Below, piece by piece: positions 48,870-57,406 of a stretch of 64,000 nucleotides of DNA. The notes beneath the pieces were generated by a model that ran no database searches, was not told the origin of the DNA, and was given only the letters and a program-made list of their open reading frames with translations. Position 1 is the first letter of the stretch. Each line of letters starts with the position of its first letter. The stretch spans positions 124,001-188,000 of the forward strand of contig JAEZHM010000131.1 in NCBI GenBank assembly GCA_023416585.1, read 5' to 3'. The stretch comes from Bacillota bacterium (GTDB lineage Bacteria > Bacillota > Clostridia > Christensenellales > Aristaeellaceae). Position numbers and translations under genes: made by a program.

Positions 48870-51332
48870 CTAAATAAACAGGTTCACGTTCGATTCCTCG
48901 GCGTCACCCAGGTAGGCGCCGACGCCGCCCAATTCCACACCGTCAATGAGTTCTTCCTTGCGGATGCCCATCACGTCCATGCTCATGGTGCAGGCGACCA
49001 GCTTGATGCCGCTTTGCATGGCTTTTTTCATAAGCTCTTCCAGGGAATCCACATTCTTTTGATGCATGACCATCTTCATCATGGCGGTGCCCATGCCGCC
49101 CATGTTCATTTTGGATAGCTTCAATTTGTTGACACCACGCGGCATCATACCGCCGAACATGGCCTCGACCATGGATTTTTTGACTTTTTGCCGATTGCCC
49201 TTGCGAAGCACGTTCAGGCCCCAGAAGGTAAAGAACATGGTGACGTTACGGCCCATGGCGGCGGCGCCGTTGGCGATGATGAAGGAAGCCAGAACTTTGT
49301 CAAGATCGCCGCTGAAAACAATGATGGTCTTGCCATCTCCCTTGGGGCTGTCCGATACAGCAGGAGCTGAGGCTGATCCCTTTTTCACCAAAGCCACATA
49401 TTCATTGCCCCGGTGGATGTTTTGCACCAGCGTATTCCCTGTGCGCCGGCACCAGGATACGATATCCCGGGCAAAGCCTGGGTCGTTGGCGGATACCTCG
49501 ATCACATCGCCGTCCTTCAGGCTCTTCATGGTTTCAAACACCTTCATGATGGGACCGGGGCACTGCAGGCCGGAGCAGTCCAGGCGCATGGAGGCGACGG
49601 CCACATCATTGAGGCTTTGGTGGCCGGAATCGGAAATGGCGGCGGATTGAAGCATGGAGGACGCCTCCTTGTTTTGATAGTGGGTGGACACATAGAATTT
49701 TGTGCCGCCGGGATATACCTTTACGTTTGTAAAACCGTTCTCTTTGAGAATGCGAGCCGCGTTATAAGCCCGGACACCGATGGCGCAGAAAACAACGGTT
49801 TCTTTGGATTTATTCAATTCGGAAAGCCTTGACCGAAGCTGCCCCAGGGGAATGTGCTTTGAATTCGGTACCTCAAAGACCATGCGTTCGGCTTCCTCCC
49901 GCACGTCCAGCACGGTGCTGCCGCTGCTGTGATTAAGCGCGTCCCAATCCGCCAAGGCAGCCTTGCCCGTGAGCAGGTTTTCCGCCACAAAGCCTGCCAT
50001 GTTTACAGGATCCTTAGCGGAGGAGTAGGGCGGCGCGTAGGCCAGTTCCAGGTCTTTCAAATCCAGAACGGAGGCATTTAAGCGGATGGCTGTGGCGATG
50101 ACGTCGATTCGCTTGTCAACGCCCTCCCGGCCAACGATCTGCGCGCCGAATATTGTTGAACCATCCTTTTTAAAGAGCAGCTTCAGTGTCAGGAGAGTTG
50201 CGCCGGGGTAATACCCCGCGTGGGAGTTTTGGGTGATGATAAGGGTCTCATAATCTTCCCCCTTGGCAAGGCCCTGCTTTTTCAGCGCCTTTTCATTAGC
50301 TCCGGTGGAGGCGGCGGTAAGATCGAACACCTTGGCAATGGATGTACCCTGGGTGCCCTTGTAGCTGGAATCAAGACCCGCAATGTTGTCCGCCGCTATG
50401 CGGCCCTGGCGGTTGGCCGGTCCGGCCAATGGGACCATGGTCCGGCCCTTGAATATGAAATCCTCCACCTCTACTGCGTCGCCCACGGCGTAGATACTTG
50501 AGTCGCTGGTACGCATATGATCGTCTGTCACAATGCCGCCGGCAGGGCTGACTTGAAGCCCTGCATCCTTGGCCAGCGCGCTGTTGGGCTTCACGCCTAT
50601 AGAAAGAATGACAAGATCGGTTTTGATTTCCTTGCCGCTTTTCAGCTTCACGGTGATGCCGCTGACCATGTCTTCAAAAGAGGCCACACCGTCGGAAAGA
50701 CACAGGTGCACGCCGCTTTCCGTAAGGTGCTCGTGCAAAAGCTGCGCCATTTCATAGTCCAGGGGGGCCATTACCTGGTCCAGCATTTCGGCAATGGTTA
50801 CCTCAAGGCCCGCGTGATGCAGGTTTTCAGCCATCTCCAGGCCAATGAAACCGCCGCCTACCACAACGGCGCTCTTTGCGTTATGCTCCTTGATAAAGGT
50901 ACGGATGCGGTCGGTGTCCGGAACTGTCCACAGCGTCATGACGCGTTTTGATTCCCGGCCGGGGATGGGCGGCGTCAGCGGTGAGGAGCCGGTGGCCAGC
51001 ACAAGCACGTCATAGGTCTCCGTGTAGGTGGCATCCTTTATAAGATCCTTGACGGTGACGGACTTGTTTTCCCGGTCGATGGCCACCACTTCCTGGCGCG
51101 TGCGCACATCCAGGCGGAATTTTGCCTTCATGCCTTCGGGCGTTTGCAGCAAAAGTGATTCTCGGGATTTGATTATATCTCCCACATGATAGGGCAGCCC
51201 GCAATTGGCGTAGGAAATGTACTCGCCACGTTCGAAGAGTATGATTTCCGCCGTTTCGTCAAGACGCCTAAGCCTTGCTGCTGTGCTGGCCCCGCCGGCC
51301 ACGCCGCCCACGATCAGTACCTTTTTCCCCAT
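48870..51332 (-). CDS. CoA-disulfide reductase / rhodanese / TusA / DsrE fusion protein
   Basis: An 820-residue cytoplasmic protein with four parts. Residues 1-450 form an FAD/NAD(P)H disulfide reductase of the CoADR type, with GGVAGGAS at the FAD site, the redox cysteine in SYANCGLPY (C44) and VVVGGGFIGLE at the NAD site. A rhodanese domain (about 458-550) has its active cysteine near 516. A TusA/SirA domain (about 583-655) has the CPGP motif. A DsrE-like domain (about 668-820) has a cysteine near 781. Sulfur could pass from persulfides along these cysteines. GAGGG precedes the ATG. The full-length fusion occurs in anaerobes; its substrate is not settled. Confidence 0.9.
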   Translation of the reverse strand: MGKKVLIVGGVAGGASTAARLRRLDETAEIILFERGEYISYANCGLPYHVGDIIKSRESLLLQTPEGMKAKFRLDVRTRQEVVAIDRENKSVTVKDLIKDATYTETYDVLVLATGSSPLTPPIPGRESKRVMTLWTVPDTDRIRTFIKEHNAKSAVVVGGGFIGLEMAENLHHAGLEVTIAEMLDQVMAPLDYEMAQLLHEHLTESGVHLCLSDGVASFEDMVSGITVKLKSGKEIKTDLVILSIGVKPNSALAKDAGLQVSPAGGIVTDDHMRTSDSSIYAVGDAVEVEDFIFKGRTMVPLAGPANRQGRIAADNIAGLDSSYKGTQGTSIAKVFDLTAASTGANEKALKKQGLAKGEDYETLIITQNSHAGYYPGATLLTLKLLFKKDGSTIFGAQIVGREGVDKRIDVIATAIRLNASVLDLKDLELAYAPPYSSAKDPVNMAGFVAENLLTGKAALADWDALNHSSGSTVLDVREEAERMVFEVPNSKHIPLGQLRSRLSELNKSKETVVFCAIGVRAYNAARILKENGFTNVKVYPGGTKFYVSTHYQNKEASSMLQSAAISDSGHQSLNDVAVASMRLDCSGLQCPGPIMKVFETMKSLKDGDVIEVSANDPGFARDIVSWCRRTGNTLVQNIHRGNEYVALVKKGSASAPAVSDSPKGDGKTIIVFSGDLDKVLASFIIANGAAAMGRNVTMFFTFWGLNVLRKGNRQKVKKSMVEAMFGGMMPRGVNKLKLSKMNMGGMGTAMMKMVMHQKNVDSLEELMKKAMQSGIKLVACTMSMDVMGIRKEELIDGVELGGVGAYLGDAEESNVNLFI

Positions 51333-51348
51333 AACAGCACCCTCTTAT

Positions 51349-51376
51349 TGTCTTATAATTAACAAAGGAAGACTTT
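51349..51376 (-). promoter_or_regulatory. Promoter of the CoADR-type gene
   Basis: On the minus strand TTGAAA (51371-51376), a 16-base spacer and TATAAG (51349-51354), 17 bases before the start codon. A GTGAC/GTCAC hairpin lies further upstream (about 51418-51432). Confidence 0.45.
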
Positions 51377-51528
51377 CAATTTTCATGATAAGTTTACCCG
51401 AAGTATCATTTTTGCTCCGTGACTTTGTCACACAGAAAAGGTTTGTTAAAGTTTGCAAGGGAAAACAGTACCTTTGCAGAATTACAATGCAGGGATGATT
51501 GAGAGATTAGGTGCAAAGGAGAACAGTT

Positions 51529-53757
51529 ATGCGTGACATTCTTCATGGTGAATGGATTTCAGGCGGGATGGAGGACTCAAAGGCAGCTCCCGTTTTCCGC
51601 AAAGTGTTTTCTATAAAGAAGATGCTGGGTGCAACGCTGTACATAACAGCCCTGGGTGTGTACGAGGCATTCCTTAACGGTGTACGTGTGGGCAGCTTTG
51701 TGCTGGCTCCCGGCTGGACGGATTATGAAAAGCGGCTTCAGGTGCAAGCGTATGATGTAAAAGCGCTGCTAACGGAAAGCAACGAGCTTTGCGTTACGGT
51801 AGGCCCGGGCTGGTACGGCAGCCGGCTGGGGTGGGAGAAGCAGCATCCGGGCGGCAATCCCGTAGCTTTGATCGCCACACTACGGCTTCAATACGCAGAC
51901 GGCAGGCTGGAAGACATCGTCACCGACGGAAGCTGGCAGTGGGCCGGCTCGAATGTACTGTGCAGCACCATCTATGACGGGGAAACGGTGGACGGGCGCA
52001 TACAGCCCCGGGATTGGCAATCTGCCATATGCGTGCCGCTGCCCAAGGATATCCTCCTGCCCCAGGAGGGGGAGGAAGTTTGCGAGCAGGAGCATCTTTC
52101 GCCTGCCGCCGTTATAAGGACGCCAAAAGGCGAGGATGTTATTGACTTTGGCCAGAATCTGACGGGATATGTGCAATTCACCGTTTCCGGCCCGGCGGGA
52201 CATCAAGTGACCGTCCGCCACGCGGAGGTGCTGGACAAGGATGGTAACTTCTACACCGCCAACCTGCGCAGCGCCAAGGCGGAGTATCATTGCATCCTTG
52301 CGGAGGGGCAGAACACGTTCAAGCCGCGTTTCACCTTCTTTGGCTTCCGCTATATACAGTTGACCGGCTGGCCGGAAGAAATCAAGAAAGAGAACTTTAC
52401 TGCCATCGCTGTCCATTCCAATATGAAGCGCACCGGGTATTTTGAATGCGGGAATCCCCTTGTCAACCGGCTGTACCAAAACATTATCTGGGGACAGAAG
52501 GGAAATTTTCTGGATGTGCCCACAGACTGCCCCCAGCGGGACGAGCGGCTTGGCTGGACGGGGGACGCCCAGGTGTTTATCAAAACTGCTGCGTACAATT
52601 TTGATGTGCAGAGGTTCTTTCAAAAATGGCTGCACGATTTGAAGTCCTGCCAGTATGCAGACGGCAGCGTGCCCGCGGTAATCCCCGATGTGCTGACGAG
52701 AGACGCGGGCCGTTCCTTTCATACCCTAATGAATAAAGACGCGCGGGGCGGCAGCGGATCGGCCGCCTGGGGTGACGCCGCCTGCATTTGTCCCTGGCAG
52801 ATGTATGTAAGCTATGGCGACAGGACGATTCTGGCGGAACAGTTTGAAAGCATGAAAAGCTGGGTGGAATATATAAGAAGCCAGGGCAGTTCGGAAGAAT
52901 TGTGGGACACCGGCGCGCATTATGGCGACTGGCTGGGGCTGGACGCGCCTTCCGGCAGCTACAAGGGCAGCACGGACGAGGGGTTGATTGCCACCGCCAT
53001 GTATGCAAATTCAGTGCATCTTCTGGTCAAGGCCGGAAAGGTTCTGGGCCATAATATGAAGGAGTATGAGGATTTGCATGGCCGCATTGTGAAAGCGTTC
53101 AAAGAAAAGTACATGCCGGGCGGGAAGCTGTCTTGCTTAACCCAAACGGCCCATGTGCTGGCGCTTAAGTTTGATTTGTGTCAGGATAAGGCGGCAACAG
53201 CCGCATCCCTGGTCAAGATGATACAAGACAACGGCACACATCTCAGCACCGGCTTTGTGGGCACGCCGTACCTTTTGCATGTGCTATCGGATAACGGCTA
53301 TGGGAAGCTGGCCTATTCCCTGCTTTTGCAGGAGTCGTTCCCTTCCTGGCTGTTTTCGGTGAAGATGGGCGCCACCACCATCTGGGAGCATTGGGACGGC
53401 CTGCGCGAAGACGGCACCATGTGGAGCACTGATATGAATTCCTTCAACCATTATGCCTATGGCGCAATGGGTGACTGGATGTTCTCGGTTGCCGCAGGCA
53501 TAAATCCTGTGGAGGAAGCGCCGGGGTATGCAAAGATCCTCATCGCGCCTCAGCCGGATGAGCGCCTGGGCTATGTAAAATCATCATTGGAAACACCGCA
53601 CGGGCAAATCCTAAGCGAGTGGCGGTATGAGGGGGATATGATTCATTACGAGATTAAAATCCCTCAAAACGTGCAGGCGGAAATTGTTATAAGCGGCAAA
53701 TCCCAAAAAGTAAACGGCGGCATCTTTACGATGACCGCCGCGAGGGAATGCGTATAA
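51529..53757 (+). CDS. Alpha-L-rhamnosidase (GH78)
   Basis: A 742-residue enzyme that would release terminal L-rhamnose from glycans or plant glycosides. Domains: N-terminal beta domain (GVYEAFLNGVRVGSFVLAPGWTDY, about 45-68), a second beta domain around 190-300, the (alpha/alpha)6 catalytic barrel (about 310-650) with DVPTDCPQRDERLGWTGDAQ carrying the acidic residues, and a C-terminal beta domain. It is on the short side for GH78 and lacks a signal peptide, so it acts inside the cell. AAAGGAG precedes the ATG. No rhamnose catabolic genes lie beside it, but an RmlD-like gene is found at 61964. Confidence 0.9.
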   Translation: MRDILHGEWISGGMEDSKAAPVFRKVFSIKKMLGATLYITALGVYEAFLNGVRVGSFVLAPGWTDYEKRLQVQAYDVKALLTESNELCVTVGPGWYGSRLGWEKQHPGGNPVALIATLRLQYADGRLEDIVTDGSWQWAGSNVLCSTIYDGETVDGRIQPRDWQSAICVPLPKDILLPQEGEEVCEQEHLSPAAVIRTPKGEDVIDFGQNLTGYVQFTVSGPAGHQVTVRHAEVLDKDGNFYTANLRSAKAEYHCILAEGQNTFKPRFTFFGFRYIQLTGWPEEIKKENFTAIAVHSNMKRTGYFECGNPLVNRLYQNIIWGQKGNFLDVPTDCPQRDERLGWTGDAQVFIKTAAYNFDVQRFFQKWLHDLKSCQYADGSVPAVIPDVLTRDAGRSFHTLMNKDARGGSGSAAWGDAACICPWQMYVSYGDRTILAEQFESMKSWVEYIRSQGSSEELWDTGAHYGDWLGLDAPSGSYKGSTDEGLIATAMYANSVHLLVKAGKVLGHNMKEYEDLHGRIVKAFKEKYMPGGKLSCLTQTAHVLALKFDLCQDKAATAASLVKMIQDNGTHLSTGFVGTPYLLHVLSDNGYGKLAYSLLLQESFPSWLFSVKMGATTIWEHWDGLREDGTMWSTDMNSFNHYAYGAMGDWMFSVAAGINPVEEAPGYAKILIAPQPDERLGYVKSSLETPHGQILSEWRYEGDMIHYEIKIPQNVQAEIVISGKSQKVNGGIFTMTAARECV

Positions 53758-53948
53758 CATGCCGTTTCCGGTTGTCAGTCAACTACAGAAGTTGTGGAAT
53801 ATAGGGAATTGTATAGTGCAGTCTGGTGTGTCCAGGGTACCAAGCTTATTCGGTGATTGATAAGTAATGATGCAACACGGTATACTAGTTAGCTTCTCGG
53901 CAGGGGGCCTGGCCGCTTTGAAAATCTATTCATTTATGCCCGAAAGCC
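53758..53948. other. Intergenic spacer after the rhamnosidase gene
   Basis: This 191-base piece starts a gene-free stretch of 783 bases. It has no clear terminator or gene; the remainder is the repeat array at 53949-54461 and about 80 further bases before the ABC permease stop. Confidence 0.4.
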
Positions 53949-54461
53949 GTAGGGGTAATTAGTAATCGCCCGCCAAGCCGCGTTGATCGTCCGCACCGGA
54001 TAGGCAGCCGCCTGTTGCCCTTCCCGGTTGACTTGAACCCTGGCAGGCGGATTATTAATCGCCCCTACAATTGCAATGAGTATATTGGCTTTTCTTCTGG
54101 CATCTACAAGCTCCGACTTGAAGCCAACAAACACATGACGTTGTAGGGGCGATTAGTAATCGCCCGCAAGCCGCATTTATCGCCTGCACCGGATAGGCAG
54201 CCGCCTGTTGCCCTTCCCGGTTGACTTGAACCTTAGCAGGCGGGCGATTACTAATCGCCCCTACAATTGCAATGAGTATATTGGCTTTTCTTCCGGCATC
54301 TACAAGCTCCGACTTGAAGCCAACAAACACATGATGTTGTAGGGGCGATTAGTAATCGCCCGCCAAGCCGCGTTGATCGTCCGCACCGGATAGGCAGCCG
54401 CCTGTTGCCCTTCCCGGTTGACTCGAACCCTAGCAGGCGGGCGATTACTAATCGCCCCTAC
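53949..54461. repeat. Tandem array of a palindromic, MITE-like element
   Basis: Three copies of a 120-123-base block (53949-54068, 54143-54264, 54339-54461) alternate with two 74-base spacers (54069-54142, 54265-54338) that differ at only two bases. Each block has inverted ends; in the middle copy they are exact over 25 bases and begin GTAGGGGCGATTAGTAATCG. The ends are themselves palindromic (GGCGATTA-GTAATCGCC-like). No transposase is encoded. Small frames across the array only reflect the repeats. Confidence 0.85.
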
Positions 54462-54540
54462 GGCATCGTTTGTTTGTTGATCTCTCCGCTATGTCTTGTG
54501 CTTTTCATTGCTTCTGTAGTTGCCAGAATACTAGATTGTT

Positions 54541-55312
54541 TTATCTTTGATTCCATTCCATGTGCCTTAATCGAAGCAGGGTAATCTCCATAAAGACCAA
54601 GATCAGGGCAATGGTAATCAGCAAGGTCCGCATCATGTTCGGGGCAGGAGCGGTGCTTAAGCTCATGGCCGCGTCCAGCAGGCCCGAAGGCAGGTAAGCG
54701 GAAATATGCAGCAGGCTTCCAAGATAGCTTGCGCCATAAGCAACGCCAAGCGTAACAAACCCGGCGGCGATGGGCTTTTTGATGATTGCCCCCCACATGA
54801 GTAAGCTTGCGGTCAGGAACACCATATAGACGCCCTGTAAAAGCCCGCCCCGCAAAATGGGCAGGAATCCAATGTCGAAGGAGAACAAAAGCCCGGCGTA
54901 TGCGTAGTCGATGGCCAGTGCGGTTGTAAGAATCAGAACCAGCACCGCGCCGAATACCAGAAGCTTAGCACCTGCGATCTTCATAAACTGCTTTCCTGAG
55001 CACAGGGGCAATACAAGCGTATTGTCCTTGATTTCCTGTGCCAATAAACCACACAAGGTAAAGGCCACAATTACGGAACCAATTTCAAACACATCGCCCA
55101 TATAGCTTTGGATACATTGGATCTGTGTCATTTGAAACATTTGGTTCATCACTTCTGGCGTTATACCCGGCATCTGGCTTTGCATCACGGAAGGAACGAC
55201 CAGCTTCATCATTACCGGGGTCAGCATCGCAAAAAACAAAAAGCTGGCTGCCAGGATCAAAAACCGGCCGTTGCGCAGGCCATAGCGTATTTCTTTTGAT
55301 ATTTCACGAACC
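54541..55312 (-). CDS. ABC-2 type transporter permease
   Basis: A membrane protein of about 257 residues with six hydrophobic helices and a long extracytoplasmic loop after the first helix, the layout of NosY/ABC-2 permeases. It pairs with the ATPase encoded just upstream; its TTG start (55312-55314) overlaps that gene and follows AGGAGGTGAACGG. The operon also contains a short PLDc_N-type membrane protein and lies downstream of a two-component system. It is likely an exporter for a peptide, lipid or drug, or a bacteriocin self-protection system. The last codons are LRLRHMEWNQR. Confidence 0.83.
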
Positions 55313-56224
55313 AAGGCCGTTCACCTCCTTCAGGAAAATATCCTCCAGCGTGTGCTTATGCAGCGTAAGCGATTTGACAGGGATATCTTTGGCTGCAAAA
55401 AAGCCCATGAGTTGCTTGGACAAGTCATCCGCGTCCCTTGCGGTGACGGTGACAAGGTCATCCTTGACACGAACATCCGTCACGCCGCGCAGTGCCTGCA
55501 GCCTCGATACGGCCTCGCTGCTTAGGGGAATGGAGGGTTCGATATCGTAGATAGGCAGAATATGGTCTCTTTGGATATCATAAAGGGGCTTCTCCACAAT
55601 CATTTTGCCGGAGGCGATCATGCCCACCGTGTCGCACACGCGCTCTACATCGTTTAGAATGTGGGTGGAAAAGAACACCGTCTTGCCCATCTGCTTTAAA
55701 TCCTTCATCAGGCGGAGCACGTCGCTGCGGCCTTCGGGGTCCAGCGCGGATGAAGGCTCATCCAGGATCAGCAGAGCGGGATTGTGGATCATGGCGGAGG
55801 CGATGCCCAGCCGCTGTTTCATGCCCCTGGAAAATCCGCCCACCCGGCGGTTCGCCGCCTCCATAAGGCCCACCCAGTGCAGCATTTCCTGAACGCGGCC
55901 CTTTGTAGCGGTGCTCTTTCCGCTGCTGCCCAAGTATTCCAGTGTTTCCTTCGCGGTGAGCCAGGGGTAGAACCTGGGGTCTTCCGGGAGATACCCAATA
56001 TTCAGATCGCTTAAGCTTGTAGTTTTGGATACATCTTTGCCGTTTACCACGCATGTGCCGCCGCTTGGCCGGGAAAGCCCCGACAGTATGTTCATGGTGG
56101 TGGATTTTCCGGCGCCGTTGTGGCCGATAAAGCCGTATATCTCGCCGCTTTTCACATTCAAGTCGATGCCCTTCAGAGCCTCGAACGAGTGGAAGTTCTT
56201 TTTCAGATTCCGGACGGTAATCAT
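55304..56224 (-). CDS. ABC transporter ATP-binding protein
   Basis: A 306-residue ATPase subunit. GHNGAGKST is the Walker A motif (about 36-44), GGFSRGMKQRLGIA the signature, and LLILDEPSSALDPEG the Walker B. The C-terminal extension (about 225-306) is common in ABC-2 exporter ATPases. The start at 56224 overlaps the stop of the PLDc_N gene by one base; its ribosome binding site is weak, suggesting translational coupling. It works with the permease encoded next. Confidence 0.9.
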   Translation of the reverse strand: MITVRNLKKNFHSFEALKGIDLNVKSGEIYGFIGHNGAGKSTTMNILSGLSRPSGGTCVVNGKDVSKTTSLSDLNIGYLPEDPRFYPWLTAKETLEYLGSSGKSTATKGRVQEMLHWVGLMEAANRRVGGFSRGMKQRLGIASAMIHNPALLILDEPSSALDPEGRSDVLRLMKDLKQMGKTVFFSTHILNDVERVCDTVGMIASGKMIVEKPLYDIQRDHILPIYDIEPSIPLSSEAVSRLQALRGVTDVRVKDDLVTVTARDADDLSKQLMGFFAAKDIPVKSLTLHKHTLEDIFLKEVNGLGS

Positions 56225-56436
56225 CAGTAGGCCTTCTTTCTGCCTATGATCAAAAACAGCATCGGACCTAACAGGTTTACAAACACGCAGATCACAAGCC
56301 ATAGCCACTTGTTCAGGTTCTGTACGCCCTCCCTGAAAATTTTCAGCCCGCAGTAGATGGCAAGCCCTAACTGGATGGCCACCAGGGGCAGAAGCAGCAG
56401 GACCAATTCGCTGGTTAATTGCAATCCGTTCATCAT
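56224..56436 (-). CDS. PLDc_N domain small membrane protein
   Basis: A 70-residue protein with two hydrophobic helices and the PLD nuclease N-terminal domain pattern (NKWLWLVICVFVNLLGPMLFLIIGRKK). Such proteins are often encoded before ABC-2 ATPase genes and probably act in the same complex. AAAAGGAGGT precedes the ATG pair at 56436. Its stop overlaps the ATPase start. Confidence 0.82.
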   Translation of the reverse strand: MMNGLQLTSELVLLLLPLVAIQLGLAIYCGLKIFREGVQNLNKWLWLVICVFVNLLGPMLFLIIGRKKAY

Positions 56437-56770
56437 GCATACCTCCTTTTCGGTACGCACTGATAGTAACAAGGACTTTGGCCATATGATAAGTGACTGC
56501 AGTCATATAAGGAGTCATATGAATATTGGCACTAAAAAAGAGGCGGTGAATATTCGCCTCTATGTCGATAGACCTCCCCCAGCCTCCTTCGTCGGCAGCC
56601 CCCTCCAAGAGGGAGCCTCTCCCAAAGCCTCCCTCTTGGAGGGAGGTGACGCCCGCAGGCGGCGGAAGGAGGTCAAAAGGTCATTATTTTTTTATCAGAA
56701 GCCAAACACAATATTTGGGATAATATAGATCTACTGACCAATTTGCACTATTCATTATTCACTGATGTAC
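56437..56770. other. Gap between response regulator and exporter genes
   Basis: The 334-base gap holds a palindromic repeat (56571-56674), a hairpin AGAGGCG/CGCCTCT (about 56540-56561) and AT-rich sequence. No gene is present. A promoter for the exporter operon probably lies here, but none is clear. Confidence 0.4.
56571..56674. repeat. Palindromic CCTCC/GGAGG repeat, copy B
   Basis: Second copy of the element at 48582-48687, with ends GACCTCC/GGAGGTC and inner stem CTCCAAGAGGGAG / CTCCCTCTTGGAG. Compared with copy A, C48620 and G48648 are replaced by A56608 and T56636, so the base pair is kept. Confidence 0.75.
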
Positions 56771-57406
56771 TTAAAACCCCATCTTCTTGAATGCGATCAC
56801 GGCGTTGGCCCGGTCGCTCACGTCCAGCTTCATATAGATTTGGCTGATGTAATTTTTCACCGTTCCCACGGTCAGGTACAGGGCCTGCGCGATCTCGCCG
56901 TTGCTTTTTCCTGATGCCATCAGGCGGATGATATCCACCTCCCTCTGGGTGAAGTCTTCTACACGAACTCTTGGCGCTGCCATAGGCGAAAGGTGGGATG
57001 TGATTTTGGCCGCGATCCTGCCGGGCAGGATGATGCTGCCATTCATGCCGTCCCTTATGGCTTCCACCAGCTTATCACTGCCGATGTCCTTGAGCAGGTA
57101 GCCTGAAGCGCCGTAGGTCATAGCCTTGATGACATATTCATCATCGTCAAAGGTGGTAAGCACGATGACCACAGTTTCGGGCAGTTCCCCTTTGATCAGC
57201 CTTGTGGCCTCCACGCCGTTCATTTTGGGCATGCGGATGTCCATGAGCACCACATCGGGCTTAAGCCTTTGGGCTTGCGTAACGGCCGCTTCGCCATCGC
57301 CGGCCTCGCCGACCACGGATAAATCTTCATGTGACATGAGCAATGACCGGATGCCTTCCCTTATGATGGTCTGGTCGTCCGCCAAAAGAATTCGGATAGC
57401 GCTCAT
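56771..57406 (-). CDS. NarL/LuxR family response regulator
   Basis: A 211-residue regulator with a receiver domain (phosphoacceptor Asp56 in VVLMDIRMP, acidic pair ADD at 9-11, lysine in LLKD) and a LuxR-type DNA-binding domain (about 145-208: FTQREVDIIRLMASGKSNGEIAQALYL). The start overlaps the stop of the kinase gene by four bases, and GGAGGTGAC lies upstream. With the kinase it forms a two-component system that likely controls the exporter genes just downstream. Confidence 0.93.
   Translation of the reverse strand: MSAIRILLADDQTIIREGIRSLLMSHEDLSVVGEAGDGEAAVTQAQRLKPDVVLMDIRMPKMNGVEATRLIKGELPETVVIVLTTFDDDEYVIKAMTYGASGYLLKDIGSDKLVEAIRDGMNGSIILPGRIAAKITSHLSPMAAPRVRVEDFTQREVDIIRLMASGKSNGEIAQALYLTVGTVKNYISQIYMKLDVSDRANAVIAFKKMGF

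Noticed and set aside
51880..52722. 280-residue minus-strand frame in the rhamnosidase gene
   Set aside because: Opposite strand of a clear GH78 gene; no start signals.
53934..54330. Two similar small minus-strand frames (66 and 91 codons)
   Set aside because: They are translations of the repeat array; their similarity reflects the DNA repeats.
53949..54461. Possible CRISPR array
   Set aside because: Repeats are long (120 bases), spacers are nearly identical to each other, and no cas gene is present.
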